NCBI GenBank assembly: GCA_003165315.1
Contig: PLSX01000020.1
Span: forward strand, 1-41,443
Length of the DNA: 41,443 nt
DNA from: Acidobacteriota bacterium
GTDB taxonomy: Bacteria > Acidobacteriota > Terriglobia > UBA7540
Direction: 5' to 3'
Shown: positions 25,570 to 33,660 of the stretch, piece by piece
Numbering within the stretch: position 1 is the stretch's first letter
Layout: each line of letters opens with the position of its first letter
Notes under the pieces: model-generated
Seen by the model: only the letters and a program-made list of their open reading frames with translations
Database searches by the model: none
What the model was told of the DNA's origin: nothing
Made by a program: the position numbers and the translations under genes

Positions 25570-26100
25570 TCAGGCGGAAAGGTTCCAGGAGCGCGGCTCC
25601 ATGTCTGGCGAATCCGCGTAAGGGGATTTCTTCGCCGCCGGCTCTGAGGGGAAATTCGGATTCCCGCGCTGCTCCTCAGAAGACATTTTCGGAAGGCTCC
25701 CACCGCTGGCGGACTTCGCACTAGAGGCAGACGGACGGTGATCCGCTTCGTACCATGCTTCCCGAACAGTGGCAAACTTCTCAACCAGCAAGCGAAGCAC
25801 TTGCGGGGAGTTTTCAATGTTGGCCTTCAGCATCTGCGCGCGAGCATAGACGTACAACGCCTTAAGCGTCTTGGCCACTTCGCCCCCAGCCTCAAAGTTC
25901 AGGGTCCCCTCGAGTTGAAGGATAATCGCCTGGGCGCGAGTCAGATGGGTGCATTTTTCGGAAATATCTCGAGCCTCGATCGCAACCGCCGCCCGCTGCA
26001 TCGCGGCGATGGCGCCGTCGTAAAGCATGACGACCAAGCCCAGGGGCGTCGAGCCCTGGACCGAGAATTGACGATAGGTATTAAGGGCCGGGTTGTTCAT
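25570..26100 (-). CDS. fliS: Flagellar export chaperone FliS, with long tail
   Basis: The flagellin-specific secretion chaperone. The first 120 residues show the family pattern: NTYRQFSVQGSTPLGLVVMLYDGAI at the N-terminus (the YR and LYDGA motifs) and helices ending in REAWYEA. The protein is 176 residues, about 50 longer than usual. The tail is Ser/Pro/Lys-rich and looks disordered. Its ATG overlaps the fliD stop as ATGA, so the two are translationally coupled. It should bind the C-terminus of the flagellin encoded upstream and hold it for export. Confidence 0.92.
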   Translation of the reverse strand: MNNPALNTYRQFSVQGSTPLGLVVMLYDGAIAAMQRAAVAIEARDISEKCTHLTRAQAIILQLEGTLNFEAGGEVAKTLKALYVYARAQMLKANIENSPQVLRLLVEKFATVREAWYEADHRPSASSAKSASGGSLPKMSSEEQRGNPNFPSEPAAKKSPYADSPDMEPRSWNLSA

Positions 26101-27632
26101 GACGATGAACTCGATGAGGGATTGAGAGCGCTCAATTGACTGTTGATCTGTTGGAGTGTCTGGGGCAGTTGCTCGAGCGTCGTGTTGATGGTGGTGTATT
26201 CCGCCATCAGTTGCGTCTGGGTGTTCTGGAGTTGTTGCTGGAAATCACTGATCTGACTGTTCAGGTCGGTCACTTGCGAATTGATGCCGTTGATGTCCAG
26301 GCTCAGCGGACCGGTGACTGGATCGGTCAGGGAGGTCAGCGCGTTGGTCAGCGTCTGCCCAACGCCATCCATGGACTGGAACAGGTTCTGGACGGCGGAA
26401 AAGTTGTTTTGCAGGGCGTTGTTCAGAGTCGTGCTGTCCACCGACAAGGTGCCGTCATCCTGCATGTCAATCCCAATCGATTGCAAATTGACGGCGCCGT
26501 TGTTTCCGGACATGCTGGAGCTGAGCGCCGACAGCAACTGCTCCTGCAGGCTGTCAACCGTGGAATCGCCCGATAAGGTGCCGGCCGCCCCCGTGCTGCT
26601 GTTGGTTTGCAGGCCGGAATTAATCGCCTGGATCAAAGTGTTCCAGCTCGTGACGAAATTGTTGATGTCGGTCGCCACCCCCGTCAGGTTGGGGGAGATT
26701 TGGAGGGTCACCGGGTTGCTCGGCTCCGCGGCGGAGGTCTGGGTTACACCCGACAAAGTCAAGGTCACTCCCGGAATAACCCCCGTCACCGTATTGCTGG
26801 CGCTGTCAATCGGGATGCCATCCACGGTGAGCGAGGCGTCCTTCCCATCCACCGCATCGGTGAAGCCCATGCCGTTGCCATTCGTCCCTGTGGTATCGCT
26901 CGAAAGGGTGATTTCGCCAGCCGCACCGGAAGTCTGACTCACCAGGGCCAGGCGGGAGCCGGAACTGTCGTTGATCACCGAGGCGTTGACCCCGAGATTT
27001 TGATTGTTGATGTAAGTCGCGAGACCCGTCAGCGTGTCAGTGTTGTCCGTGCTGTCGACGGGGATGGTCACCGCCGTATTTGAGCCCACTTGGAGTTGGA
27101 AGGAACCCGTGGGGAGCGCGGCGGTGGCCGACGAGAAGGAGGCGGAATAATCCGCGGAGGTGGTGGCGAGGTTCTGGACAGTAATCGTGTGCGTGTCCGC
27201 CTCCGTCCCATTGGCCGCCGTGGCGCTCACCACATCGTTGTTCGAGGAACTCACCGTCAGCGCGCTGAAATCCCCGGTAAAATCGGTCAGAGGCTCCAAG
27301 CTGCTCTGAAACGCCGTCAAGTTGGTTTGCAGGCTTTGCAGGGCGGAGATCTGGGAGTTGTCTGCGGACACCTGGGCGTCCATGGTTTCCTCGGGCTGGG
27401 CATCGGCCATCAGGATGGCGTCCACCGTCGAGGTCACGTCAATGCCGCTGCCGGACGTGTTGGTGGCGGAATTGATGATGGCATTCGCGGCGTCCTGGAG
27501 CGCTCCCGTGGCGCTCGAACTCGTCGAGTTGGAATTGGATGCACTGGATTGCCCCAGAAGCTGGGCCAGCGACTCGTTGGTGGAACTGGTACTCAAACTG
27601 GAGAGCAGCGAACCGATGGAACTCGTACTCAT
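26097..27632 (-). CDS. fliD: Flagellar filament cap protein FliD (HAP2)
   Basis: A 511-residue filament cap protein. FliD_N follows a Ser/Thr/Asn-rich head: GSGIDVTSTVDAILMADAQPE, then SQISALQSLQTNLTAF. The middle has flagellin-IN-type repeats (GVIPGVTLTLSG), and FliD_C ends in a coiled-coil (SQISDFQQQLQNTQTQL) with a Ser-rich tail. The N-terminal Ser/Asn-rich leader of about 55 residues before the conserved GIDV motif is longer than typical. The ATG at 27632 has AAAGGAG upstream, so an in-frame start 42 bases earlier is rejected. A sigma-28-like promoter lies about 115 bp upstream. Confidence 0.92.
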   Translation of the reverse strand: MSTSSIGSLLSSLSTSSTNESLAQLLGQSSASNSNSTSSSATGALQDAANAIINSATNTSGSGIDVTSTVDAILMADAQPEETMDAQVSADNSQISALQSLQTNLTAFQSSLEPLTDFTGDFSALTVSSSNNDVVSATAANGTEADTHTITVQNLATTSADYSASFSSATAALPTGSFQLQVGSNTAVTIPVDSTDNTDTLTGLATYINNQNLGVNASVINDSSGSRLALVSQTSGAAGEITLSSDTTGTNGNGMGFTDAVDGKDASLTVDGIPIDSASNTVTGVIPGVTLTLSGVTQTSAAEPSNPVTLQISPNLTGVATDINNFVTSWNTLIQAINSGLQTNSSTGAAGTLSGDSTVDSLQEQLLSALSSSMSGNNGAVNLQSIGIDMQDDGTLSVDSTTLNNALQNNFSAVQNLFQSMDGVGQTLTNALTSLTDPVTGPLSLDINGINSQVTDLNSQISDFQQQLQNTQTQLMAEYTTINTTLEQLPQTLQQINSQLSALNPSSSSSS

Positions 27633-27938
27633 TCCCCTGGCTCCTTTTGACCCCGGCAGCAGGTGCGGGGCCAACCGTCCGCGTCTTATCCCCTTGGGGC
27701 CGGATAAGTTCGTAGACCTCGAAAACAGGCCCGCACTACCTTCCCTATCGGCAAATTTGGGAATTCCTTGAGTCCGACGGTGGATTATGGATTGCCCCCC
27801 GACGGTCGTGGAGGGGAAAGCGAAAGATCATGTTCGGTGGGATTCAAAGCCCGGGTGCATGTGGCCCGGTTCGCTCCGCAGGAACACCAACGGCTTGAAA
27901 TGACAGACGCCTCGGACCGGACGGTCGCCGGCCTCCCC
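27633..27938. other. 306-bp gap between flaG and fliD with fliD promoter
   Basis: It contains the sigma-28-like fliD promoter (27745-27771). The rest (27780-27938) shows no gene and no convincing terminator. Confidence 0.45.
27745..27771 (-). promoter_or_regulatory. Sigma-28-like promoter of fliD-fliS
   Basis: On the minus strand TCAAGGAA, 11 bases, GCCGATAG. The -10 element matches 7 of 8 bases of the FliA consensus GCCGATAA and the spacer is exact. The -35 matches 4 of 8 of TAAAGTTT. Confidence 0.6.
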
Positions 27939-28274
27939 CTACGACTCCACGTCCACACCGTGAGCGCTCAAATCCCCGACAAGCGGTAGGTTCAGATTCT
28001 CCCCAATGGCGCGCAGGGCTTCCGGGGGAATCTCAAACAAAACGTCCCCGGTGCTCTGATCGACAAACTCGTAGTAAACCTGGTGCTGGCTATCGATGCG
28101 CATGTCGGTACTGAATTGGGAGGCGGAAGCAGCGGCAGGGGCAGACGGGGAATCGCTCGACGGTTTGGCGGCGCTGGCGGGCGCCGGATTCGAGGCATAA
28201 GCGGACTGGTCCGGGAATGCGGGTTTCTCGGCGCTTGCGACTTGCTGAATCAACAGGTCTGGGGAGGTACTCAT
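27939..28274 (-). CDS. flaG: FlaG-family flagellar protein
   Basis: 111 residues. The C-terminal half is FlaG-like: RIDSQHQVYYEFVDQSTGDV, followed by FEIPPEALRAIGE, the pattern of a two-stranded turn followed by an IPPE helix. The N-terminal 50 residues are Ala/Ser/Pro-rich and unstructured. FlaG proteins affect filament length and sit between flagellin and fliD in many genomes, as here. A terminator-like hairpin separates it from fliC, and GGGTGA about 8 bases before the ATG is a modest ribosome site. Confidence 0.82.
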   Translation of the reverse strand: MSTSPDLLIQQVASAEKPAFPDQSAYASNPAPASAAKPSSDSPSAPAAASASQFSTDMRIDSQHQVYYEFVDQSTGDVLFEIPPEALRAIGENLNLPLVGDLSAHGVDVES

Positions 28275-28299
28275 GACCGTTCACCCAAAAAGAGAACTG

Positions 28300-28326
28300 C
28301 GGAGGGGACCGTGAGGGTCCCCTCCG
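28300..28326 (-). terminator. Terminator-like hairpin after flagellin gene
   Basis: CGGAGGGGACC and GGTCCCCTCCG form a perfect 11-pair stem around a 5-base loop, 21 bp after the fliC stop. On the minus strand a T-rich stretch (TTCTCTTTTT) follows about 5 bases later. It probably ends most fliC transcripts and lets some read into flaG. Confidence 0.7.
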
Positions 28327-28347
28327 TCATCAATTGCCCTGCAGCCA

Positions 28348-29583
28348 CTACTGGAGCAGCTTTAGGACTGCCTGTTCTTGCTGGTTGGATTGGGCGAGAG
28401 CCGCAATGCCCGTCTGTTCGAGGACCTGGTACTTGGACATGTTGGCCACCACCTGCCCCATGTTTGCGTCCTGAATACCGCTCAGGGACGAGGACAGGTT
28501 TTGCGAGGTGTTGTTCATAACGGCGACCGCCGCGTTCATCTGATTGATGCCTGACCCGATGGCACCCCGGTCCGCGGCCACCGTGGAAATGGCCGACCCG
28601 ATGGCGGTCAAAGCAGTCGCTGCATCGACGGAACTGCTCAGATCAACTCCCGCCGCACCGCCGCCGAGGAAGCCGGTATTGCTGGTGGCAACAGTGCCGT
28701 GCGCCGGGGTCGCCAAATTCAAAGCGACCGCCACAAAGTTGCCGGTATGGTTGCCGGCCACTCCGGTGCCGGGTGTGGTGGCTTGGATTTCCGCCGAGCC
28801 GCCATTAACCCACGTAATGGTTGCCAGGGGATTGGCCACTGTGCCCGTTCCAATGGTGCTCCCCAGGTCGGCGGGAGTGCCTGCCACTGCCGATTGCAGG
28901 TTTTCCAGGGTATCCTGCACGGTGTTGCCGATCACCACGTCGTTGGCGTTGTTGGCGTTGCCCGCGGCCACAAACGTGTAAGTGTCCTGGCCAATTTGCA
29001 AGGTGTCCGCGGCCGCCGGGTTGGCGGTCAGGACCACAGTGGCGGAGGCCGTGGTGCCGAAACCCAACGACGTGGAAGTCAGGGTGGGCATATTGACGCT
29101 GATTGTGGGGCCGTTGGTTTCGTCGGTTTGCGAACCGTCACTGAGGAACACCTGGAGGGCGGCTCCCGAGAAGACCGAGGTGTTGTTGTAAGTGGTGTTC
29201 GTGCCAATCTGGTTGATTTCGGTCGAAATCGAGCTGAATTCATTCTGCAGGGCGTTCTGCTGGGACGAGGTAAGCCCAGTGTTAGCCGCTTCCGTCGCCA
29301 GGGTTACGGCGCGGTTGAGCAGGGTGGTTACCTGGCTCAGGGCGCCGTCGGCGGTCTGCAACATACCCACGCCGTCGGTGACATTCTGCGCGGATTGGGT
29401 GAGGGCGGAAATGTTCGCTTGCAACCCGTCGGCAATGGACAAGCCGGCCGGATCATCCGCACCGGAGTTGATCTTGGAACCCGAAGACAATTGGAACAAG
29501 GTATTTTGCAAATTCGAGTTGGTCATCGCCAACTCGTTCTGCGCTGCCAAGGAAGGGATATTACTTAAAATGCTCAGACCCAT
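28348..29583 (-). CDS. fliC: Flagellin (filament subunit)
   Basis: A 411-residue flagellin. The conserved N-terminal D0/D1 region runs to about residue 150: ILSNIPSLAAQNELAMTN, LSSGSKINSGADDPAGLSIA and LNRAVTLATEAANTG. The C-terminal D1/D0 ends in GIAALAQSNQQEQAVLKLLQ. Between them about 150 residues form the surface-exposed domain. This includes a stretch with DTYTFVAAGN and IGNTVQDTLENLQSAV that resembles a module found in some phage and surface proteins. The ATG at 29583 has GGAGAGGAG upstream; an in-frame start 54 bases earlier is unlikely. A near-perfect sigma-28 promoter is 125 bp upstream. A terminator follows. Confidence 0.95.
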   Translation of the reverse strand: MGLSILSNIPSLAAQNELAMTNSNLQNTLFQLSSGSKINSGADDPAGLSIADGLQANISALTQSAQNVTDGVGMLQTADGALSQVTTLLNRAVTLATEAANTGLTSSQQNALQNEFSSISTEINQIGTNTTYNNTSVFSGAALQVFLSDGSQTDETNGPTISVNMPTLTSTSLGFGTTASATVVLTANPAAADTLQIGQDTYTFVAAGNANNANDVVIGNTVQDTLENLQSAVAGTPADLGSTIGTGTVANPLATITWVNGGSAEIQATTPGTGVAGNHTGNFVAVALNLATPAHGTVATSNTGFLGGGAAGVDLSSSVDAATALTAIGSAISTVAADRGAIGSGINQMNAAVAVMNNTSQNLSSSLSGIQDANMGQVVANMSKYQVLEQTGIAALAQSNQQEQAVLKLLQ

Positions 29584-29707
29584 GTGAATCTCCTCTCCGT
29601 TTTGGTATCCGTCTTGGGCCGCAGAACCCTGGGCCATGAGGAGCGTCTTTCCAGGAGCCGGTGGTTCTTCTTTCCATCCGACGGAACCATTTCTCAGTCA
29701 CTGACCC

Positions 29708-29734
29708 TTATCGGCACAGCTTGCAAAAGCTTAA
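29708..29734 (-). promoter_or_regulatory. Sigma-28 promoter of flagellin gene
   Basis: On the minus strand TTAAGCTT, 11 bases, GCCGATAA. The -10 element is a perfect FliA match and the -35 matches 6 of 8. It lies about 125 bp upstream of the fliC ATG. Confidence 0.8.
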
Positions 29735-29793
29735 AATGTGAACCGTTTTTTCCGCACTGAATGCGTCCAATTGGATCTTATGCCATATGCTGA

Positions 29794-29831
29794 GGACCGG
29801 GGGCTAGGCATGGGTGATTGGGTTCTAGGAA
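29794..29831. repeat. Heptad-phased tract
   Basis: GACCGGG GGCTAGG CATGGGT GATTGGG TTCTAGG: five seven-base units, the same phase as the other gaps but with a GG-rich core. Confidence 0.45.
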
Positions 29832-29836
29832 GTCAA

Positions 29837-29992
29837 ATGACACCCACCATCTTATTAGTTGATGCCGCGCCCGGCGAAGAGGCCGCGGCCAACAAACTCT
29901 CGGAATTCCTGTTCTCTATAAAAGGGAAAAATGTCAGAATGTTCTGGCAGTGCAGGAGGCTTCAGGCTTGCGGACCCATCAGAGTGGCCTAA
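29837..29992 (+). pseudogene. Possible remnant of a receiver domain
   Basis: A 51-residue frame beginning MTPTILLVDAAPGEE looks like the first strand and acidic pocket of a response-regulator receiver, with the second aspartate replaced by alanine. After about 35 residues a change of frame would continue with NVLAVQEASGLR, also receiver-like, and then similarity is lost. No phosphorylatable aspartate region is present. It could equally be chance. Confidence 0.25.
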
Positions 29993-30319
29993 CCGAAATC
30001 GGTGAAATTAAAACCGGCACTTCGCGAGATACGGAATCACTAAATGGAACCCCGGCGGCAGGGATGAAGCATACTCCGGAATCTGTCCACTTTCTGCTTC
30101 CGCCCGGGGAGAGACGGGGGAATTACCCATTGGATTAGTCTTAAGAGCTGCTCAAGACTTAATTCCACTTTAATCCCATCCGCGTTGATAATCGACAAAT
30201 TCATTAATGATATCTAAGATTGTGCGCGGCGATTTTCCTCAAGATCGCAGCTGAATTCCCCACCGCAAGGCCATCTCGGCTTTAAATCAACAACTTCGAA
30301 GTGGCGGCCGCGGACGGGT

Positions 30320-30337
30320 CCCAGGTAAATGCCTGGG
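30320..30337. promoter_or_regulatory. Inverted repeat next to sigma-54 promoter
   Basis: CCCAGG and CCTGGG flank TAAATG, 7 bases upstream of the -24 element at 30345. It may bind a regulator or form a weak hairpin. Confidence 0.3.
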
Positions 30338-30344
30338 CTCTGCG

Positions 30345-30360
30345 TGGCATAAAAGTTGCC
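30345..30360 (+). promoter_or_regulatory. Candidate sigma-54 promoter
   Basis: TGGCATAAAAGTTGCC contains the -24 GG and -12 GC with exactly 10 bases between them and both flanking TGGCA and TTGC motifs. It points to the glycosyltransferase genes, whose first ATG is about 250 bp downstream. Confidence 0.6.
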
Positions 30361-30612
30361 TGTTCTGAATGCCAGGTTCGATCGGCTGGCGAAAAACCGG
30401 CACGATTTTCGGTGTTGAACGGAAACGTCATGATTATGATGCGCGCCCAAATGAATCGATCGGCAGATGCGGCAATTCGCCCCCCATCAACCGCTGCTTG
30501 CATTTACGAAGATTGTTGGGGAATGGCTGGCATTCCACAATGCTCACCGCGGATGACCTTCAATTTTCTTGTGAGCAGAAGGCAGAAAAAAGACGCTTAA
30601 TGAGCCAAATTG

Positions 30613-32439
30613 ATGTCCATTCAACTGACCCTCAACCCACGAGTTCGGAAACTGCTCAAGAAAGGTATCGCCCATCAACAGGCTGGGCGCAGGGGGAAGG
30701 CAGAGGCCTGCTACCGGTCAAGCCTCAAGTCCGACCCATTATGCCCGCAAACGCTCCACCTGTTGGGCTTGTTAGCCCAGCAAAGTGGGGAGTACCCGCA
30801 ATCCATCCGCTGGATCGAGCAGTCGCTGGCCCTGAATCCAGACGATCCTGACACGCTTAAAAGTCTGGCGGAGTCCTATGTAGGCCAGGGCCAGATTCAA
30901 CAAGCAAGCAACTGTTATCGACGCTTGGTTGAACTTCAACCACAATCGGCGGAGACAAATCACCAGCTTGGCAAAATGCAGGAACGCATTGGACATTGGG
31001 ACGCGGCGGCGGAATCCTATCGGCGCGCGCTTGCCATTCAGCCGGAATCACCTGATGTTCTCTGGAGTCTTGCAAGGTTGCAATCGAACCAAGGGGCTAA
31101 TGCAGAGGTGGTGGAGTCCTGTCGTCGAGCTCTGGCTCTGGATCCGACCCAGTGTGAGATCCTCACCCAGATGGCAAATGCCCTCATTGAGATGGGAAGC
31201 TTTGGCGCGGCGGTGGAAGCTCTTCGGAGTGCACTTGCCCTCAAGCCGGATTTCGCACCCGCCGTAATTGGATTGGGATACTTTTTTGAGCGCAACGGCG
31301 ACCTCCCCTCCGCCAAAACTTCATACTTGAATGCCCTGAAGCTCAACCCCCAATTGGGATCCGCGCATCTTCATTTGGGGACTATCCATCTTCTCCAGGG
31401 CGATTTGGGGAAAGCCGCAGGATATTTCGAACGACTTCTTAACTTAGAACCTGACTCTGCTGAGGCCCGTGCCTTTCTTGGCCTTATTCATCTGAAAAAA
31501 GGGGATTTCCGCCAGGGCTTCAGCGAATATGAGAGTCGTTGGGGTACCCCTTATGGACTGCGCTTTGGCCGAAAGCTTTCTCAACCACTTTGGAAGGGCG
31601 AACCCCTGGAAGGTTCGCGAATCTTACTTTATGCCGAACAAGGCATGGGCGACACGCTTCAGTTCGTCCGCTATGTTCCTCTTGTGGCAGCACGGGGAGC
31701 AAAGATAGTGTTGGAGATTCAAGCCCGATTGCATCGCCTGTTGGCGCGAACCCCGGGAGCGGTAGAAGTAATTTGCCGGGGCGAGACGCTTCCAGAATTT
31801 GACTGGCAGTGCCCTTTGCTCAGCCTGCCCCTGGCCTTGGGCACGGAATTAAGCACGGTTCCGGCAGAAATTCCCTACCTTTATGCCGATCCTACTCAAA
31901 TCGGGGCATGGCGACAACGATTGTCGGGAAGTTCGGTTCGCATCGGATTGGTTTGGGCTGGGAACCCCCTACACCCGCATGAGTCGTGGCGCTCCATTCC
32001 GTTGGAGCAACTCGCGCCACTCACCCGGCTTGAAGGTGCAACATTCTATTCTTTGCAGATGGGGGCGCCAGCGGATGAAGTGAAGCAAGGGGGACTCGAG
32101 GGGCGATTAATTGACCTTCAGGGGGAACAGAAGGACTTTGCCGACACGGCAGCGATTGTGACAAGCCTCGACCTGGTAATTTCCATCGACACTTCAGTAG
32201 CTCATCTTGCCGGAGCCATGGGCAAACCCGTCTGGATATTGCTTTGCAAATCATCGGATTGGCGCTGGATGCTCGAAGGAGAGAAAAGCCCTTGGTATCC
32301 CACAGCCAGGCTGTTTCGCCAATCTACGATAGGGAATTGGCGTGATGTGGTGACCCAAATCGAGCATGAATTACGCAAGCTTCTGGCAAATGTCGATGTT
32401 CCCTATGAAGGGGGAGGTCATCATGATTGGCACCAGTGA
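30613..32439 (+). CDS. TPR-repeat glycosyltransferase-like protein
   Basis: About 608 residues. The first 300 are consecutive tetratricopeptide repeats (for example LGKMQERIGHWDAAAESYRR). The second half is a GT-B-like glycosyltransferase domain with LLYAEQGMGDTLQFVRYVP (about 337-355) and IDTSVAHLAGAMGKPVW (about 526-542), the pattern shared with heptosyltransferase and OGT-like enzymes found beside flagellin genes. It is cytoplasmic, with no signal peptide. The ATG at 30613 is preferred to the adjoining TTG; the ribosome site is weak. Position between fliC and the stator genes suggests that it glycosylates flagellin, which is inference. Confidence 0.82.
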   Translation: MSIQLTLNPRVRKLLKKGIAHQQAGRRGKAEACYRSSLKSDPLCPQTLHLLGLLAQQSGEYPQSIRWIEQSLALNPDDPDTLKSLAESYVGQGQIQQASNCYRRLVELQPQSAETNHQLGKMQERIGHWDAAAESYRRALAIQPESPDVLWSLARLQSNQGANAEVVESCRRALALDPTQCEILTQMANALIEMGSFGAAVEALRSALALKPDFAPAVIGLGYFFERNGDLPSAKTSYLNALKLNPQLGSAHLHLGTIHLLQGDLGKAAGYFERLLNLEPDSAEARAFLGLIHLKKGDFRQGFSEYESRWGTPYGLRFGRKLSQPLWKGEPLEGSRILLYAEQGMGDTLQFVRYVPLVAARGAKIVLEIQARLHRLLARTPGAVEVICRGETLPEFDWQCPLLSLPLALGTELSTVPAEIPYLYADPTQIGAWRQRLSGSSVRIGLVWAGNPLHPHESWRSIPLEQLAPLTRLEGATFYSLQMGAPADEVKQGGLEGRLIDLQGEQKDFADTAAIVTSLDLVISIDTSVAHLAGAMGKPVWILLCKSSDWRWMLEGEKSPWYPTARLFRQSTIGNWRDVVTQIEHELRKLLANVDVPYEGGGHHDWHQ

Positions 32440-33310
32440 GCCACCGGCGATCATCAACATCATCCGCTTTCTGCAAACCAAGGCAGGAACCGTTTGCCGG
32501 CAGCCCCAGCCGAGCGATAGGGTTGGTTTTGCCTTAAGCAGCAAAGACCGCGTCTCATTCACACGCCAAACAGTTGAAGCCATGGATGCCGACGGCGGGT
32601 ACGACGTTGTTTGGAACGACGGAAGCGATCAGCCGGAAGCGCGGGAACTACCGAAGAAATTTCATTTCCGGAATGCTCATCTGGTGGAGGTGAATTGCAA
32701 CGTGAGAGGCGGGCCGGACCGGTCAATCTGCTTTGGTCTTGAACGTCTTCTCCATCTCGGCTACGACTACGTGGGGCTCCTCGAAAACGACATTGTGATG
32801 CAACCCGGCTGGTTCCACCGGTTGATGAACCTCTTTGAATTAGCCGCCAACGACGGCATCGTCTGTGGGGCTGCCACGGTCCGAAGCTACGAAGGCCGCG
32901 TGATCGAGCATCGTTCCGGGTACTCGGTTAATTGGGGAACAGGCGCCGGAATGATTTTATTCTCGCGGCCGGCGGCGGAAGTGATTCTCCGCCAGTACTC
33001 GAAACTGAGGATGTCGGTAGATTACCTGAACAGCTTCTATTCGAGGCTGTTTCGCCTTGACTTGAATATGCAGGTCCGGGATAACGCCGGTCAAAAAGTG
33101 GAGAGTCAGGCGTGGTTGACGCTTGACTGGGGCTACACACCCATGCTCTACCTGCATGGTTACACTTCCGTGGGAAGCATACCCTCACTGGCTCGCGACC
33201 TTGAGTTTCCGCCCGGGCATTTCCTTGTGAACGATTATGTCCGTCCCCATCGGTACGGCGCAGGACTTGTCCGGCCCAGATGCCCACTCCCCTATGCTCA
33301 ACACTCATAA
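32423..33310 (+). CDS. GT-A family glycosyltransferase (GT2-like)
   Basis: A 295-residue cytosolic glycosyltransferase. SSKDRVSFTRQTVEAM and YDVVWNDGSDQPEARE form the nucleotide-sugar binding N-part. LLENDIVMQPGWFHRLM (near 119-135) holds an acidic motif in the place of the DXD. The C-terminal half is less conserved. It overlaps the upstream gene by 17 bases, and GGGGGAGG is 5 bases before the ATG at 32423; an in-frame start 57 bases upstream lies deep in the previous gene. Translational coupling with the TPR glycosyltransferase suggests that both act on the same product. Confidence 0.75.
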   Translation: MIGTSEPPAIINIIRFLQTKAGTVCRQPQPSDRVGFALSSKDRVSFTRQTVEAMDADGGYDVVWNDGSDQPEARELPKKFHFRNAHLVEVNCNVRGGPDRSICFGLERLLHLGYDYVGLLENDIVMQPGWFHRLMNLFELAANDGIVCGAATVRSYEGRVIEHRSGYSVNWGTGAGMILFSRPAAEVILRQYSKLRMSVDYLNSFYSRLFRLDLNMQVRDNAGQKVESQAWLTLDWGYTPMLYLHGYTSVGSIPSLARDLEFPPGHFLVNDYVRPHRYGAGLVRPRCPLPYAQHS

Positions 33311-33660
33311 CCCGTCAATTCCAGGGGTTTTGCGGCGACATTATTTGACCATGCGCCCTCTTAGAAATTTCAGCCGAGTTCGAAACCTCGAATGTCCGCC
33401 AATCCACAGTCCCGCTGGAGCGTAGAGTCCAACTCTGGGGACAAGTACCCCGCATCCGGGCGCGGGGATTGGACCATTTCCGACACAGATCGGTGTTACT
33501 CGAACTCATTGCCCAAACAACATTCAGTGAATTGCCAGGATTCAATAGATTGAAAGTTCAATTTTCACGCAAGTCGCAAGGAAAAATGCCGATGGAATAA
33601 TACGGGACATTATCAAGCGCGGGAGATTGCGAGTTCCCGGCAGAACAGGATGCGCGAGTT
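33311..33660. other. 350-bp gap upstream of flbD
   Basis: A sigma-28-like element lies at 33569-33595. In the rest (33311-33560) I see no gene, no clear terminator and no recognisable element. Confidence 0.4.
33569..33595 (+). promoter_or_regulatory. Weak sigma-28-like promoter before flbD-motAB
   Basis: GCAAGTCG, 11 bases, GCCGATGG. The -10 matches 6 of 8 bases. It shares the AAG core of the -35 with the fliC and fliD promoters. Confidence 0.4.

Larger units (their letters stand above)
29584..30612. other. 1-kb divergent region between fliC and the glycosyltransferase genes
   Basis: It contains the fliC sigma-28 promoter (29708-29734), a heptad-phased tract (about 29794-29831), a possible receiver-domain remnant (29837-29992), an inverted repeat (30320-30337) and a sigma-54-type promoter (30345-30360). 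Apart from these I see no supported gene. Several short frames between 29950 and 30600 lack ribosome sites and family features. Confidence 0.55.

Noticed and set aside
28699-29568. 289-codon open frame on the plus strand inside fliC
   Set aside because: Gly/Arg/Val-rich shadow of the flagellin coding strand with no recognisable domain.
30301-30600. 99-codon frame (and a 56-codon inner ATG frame) upstream of the TPR glycosyltransferase
   Set aside because: It would run through the sigma-54-type promoter, and its residues show no motif or ribosome site.
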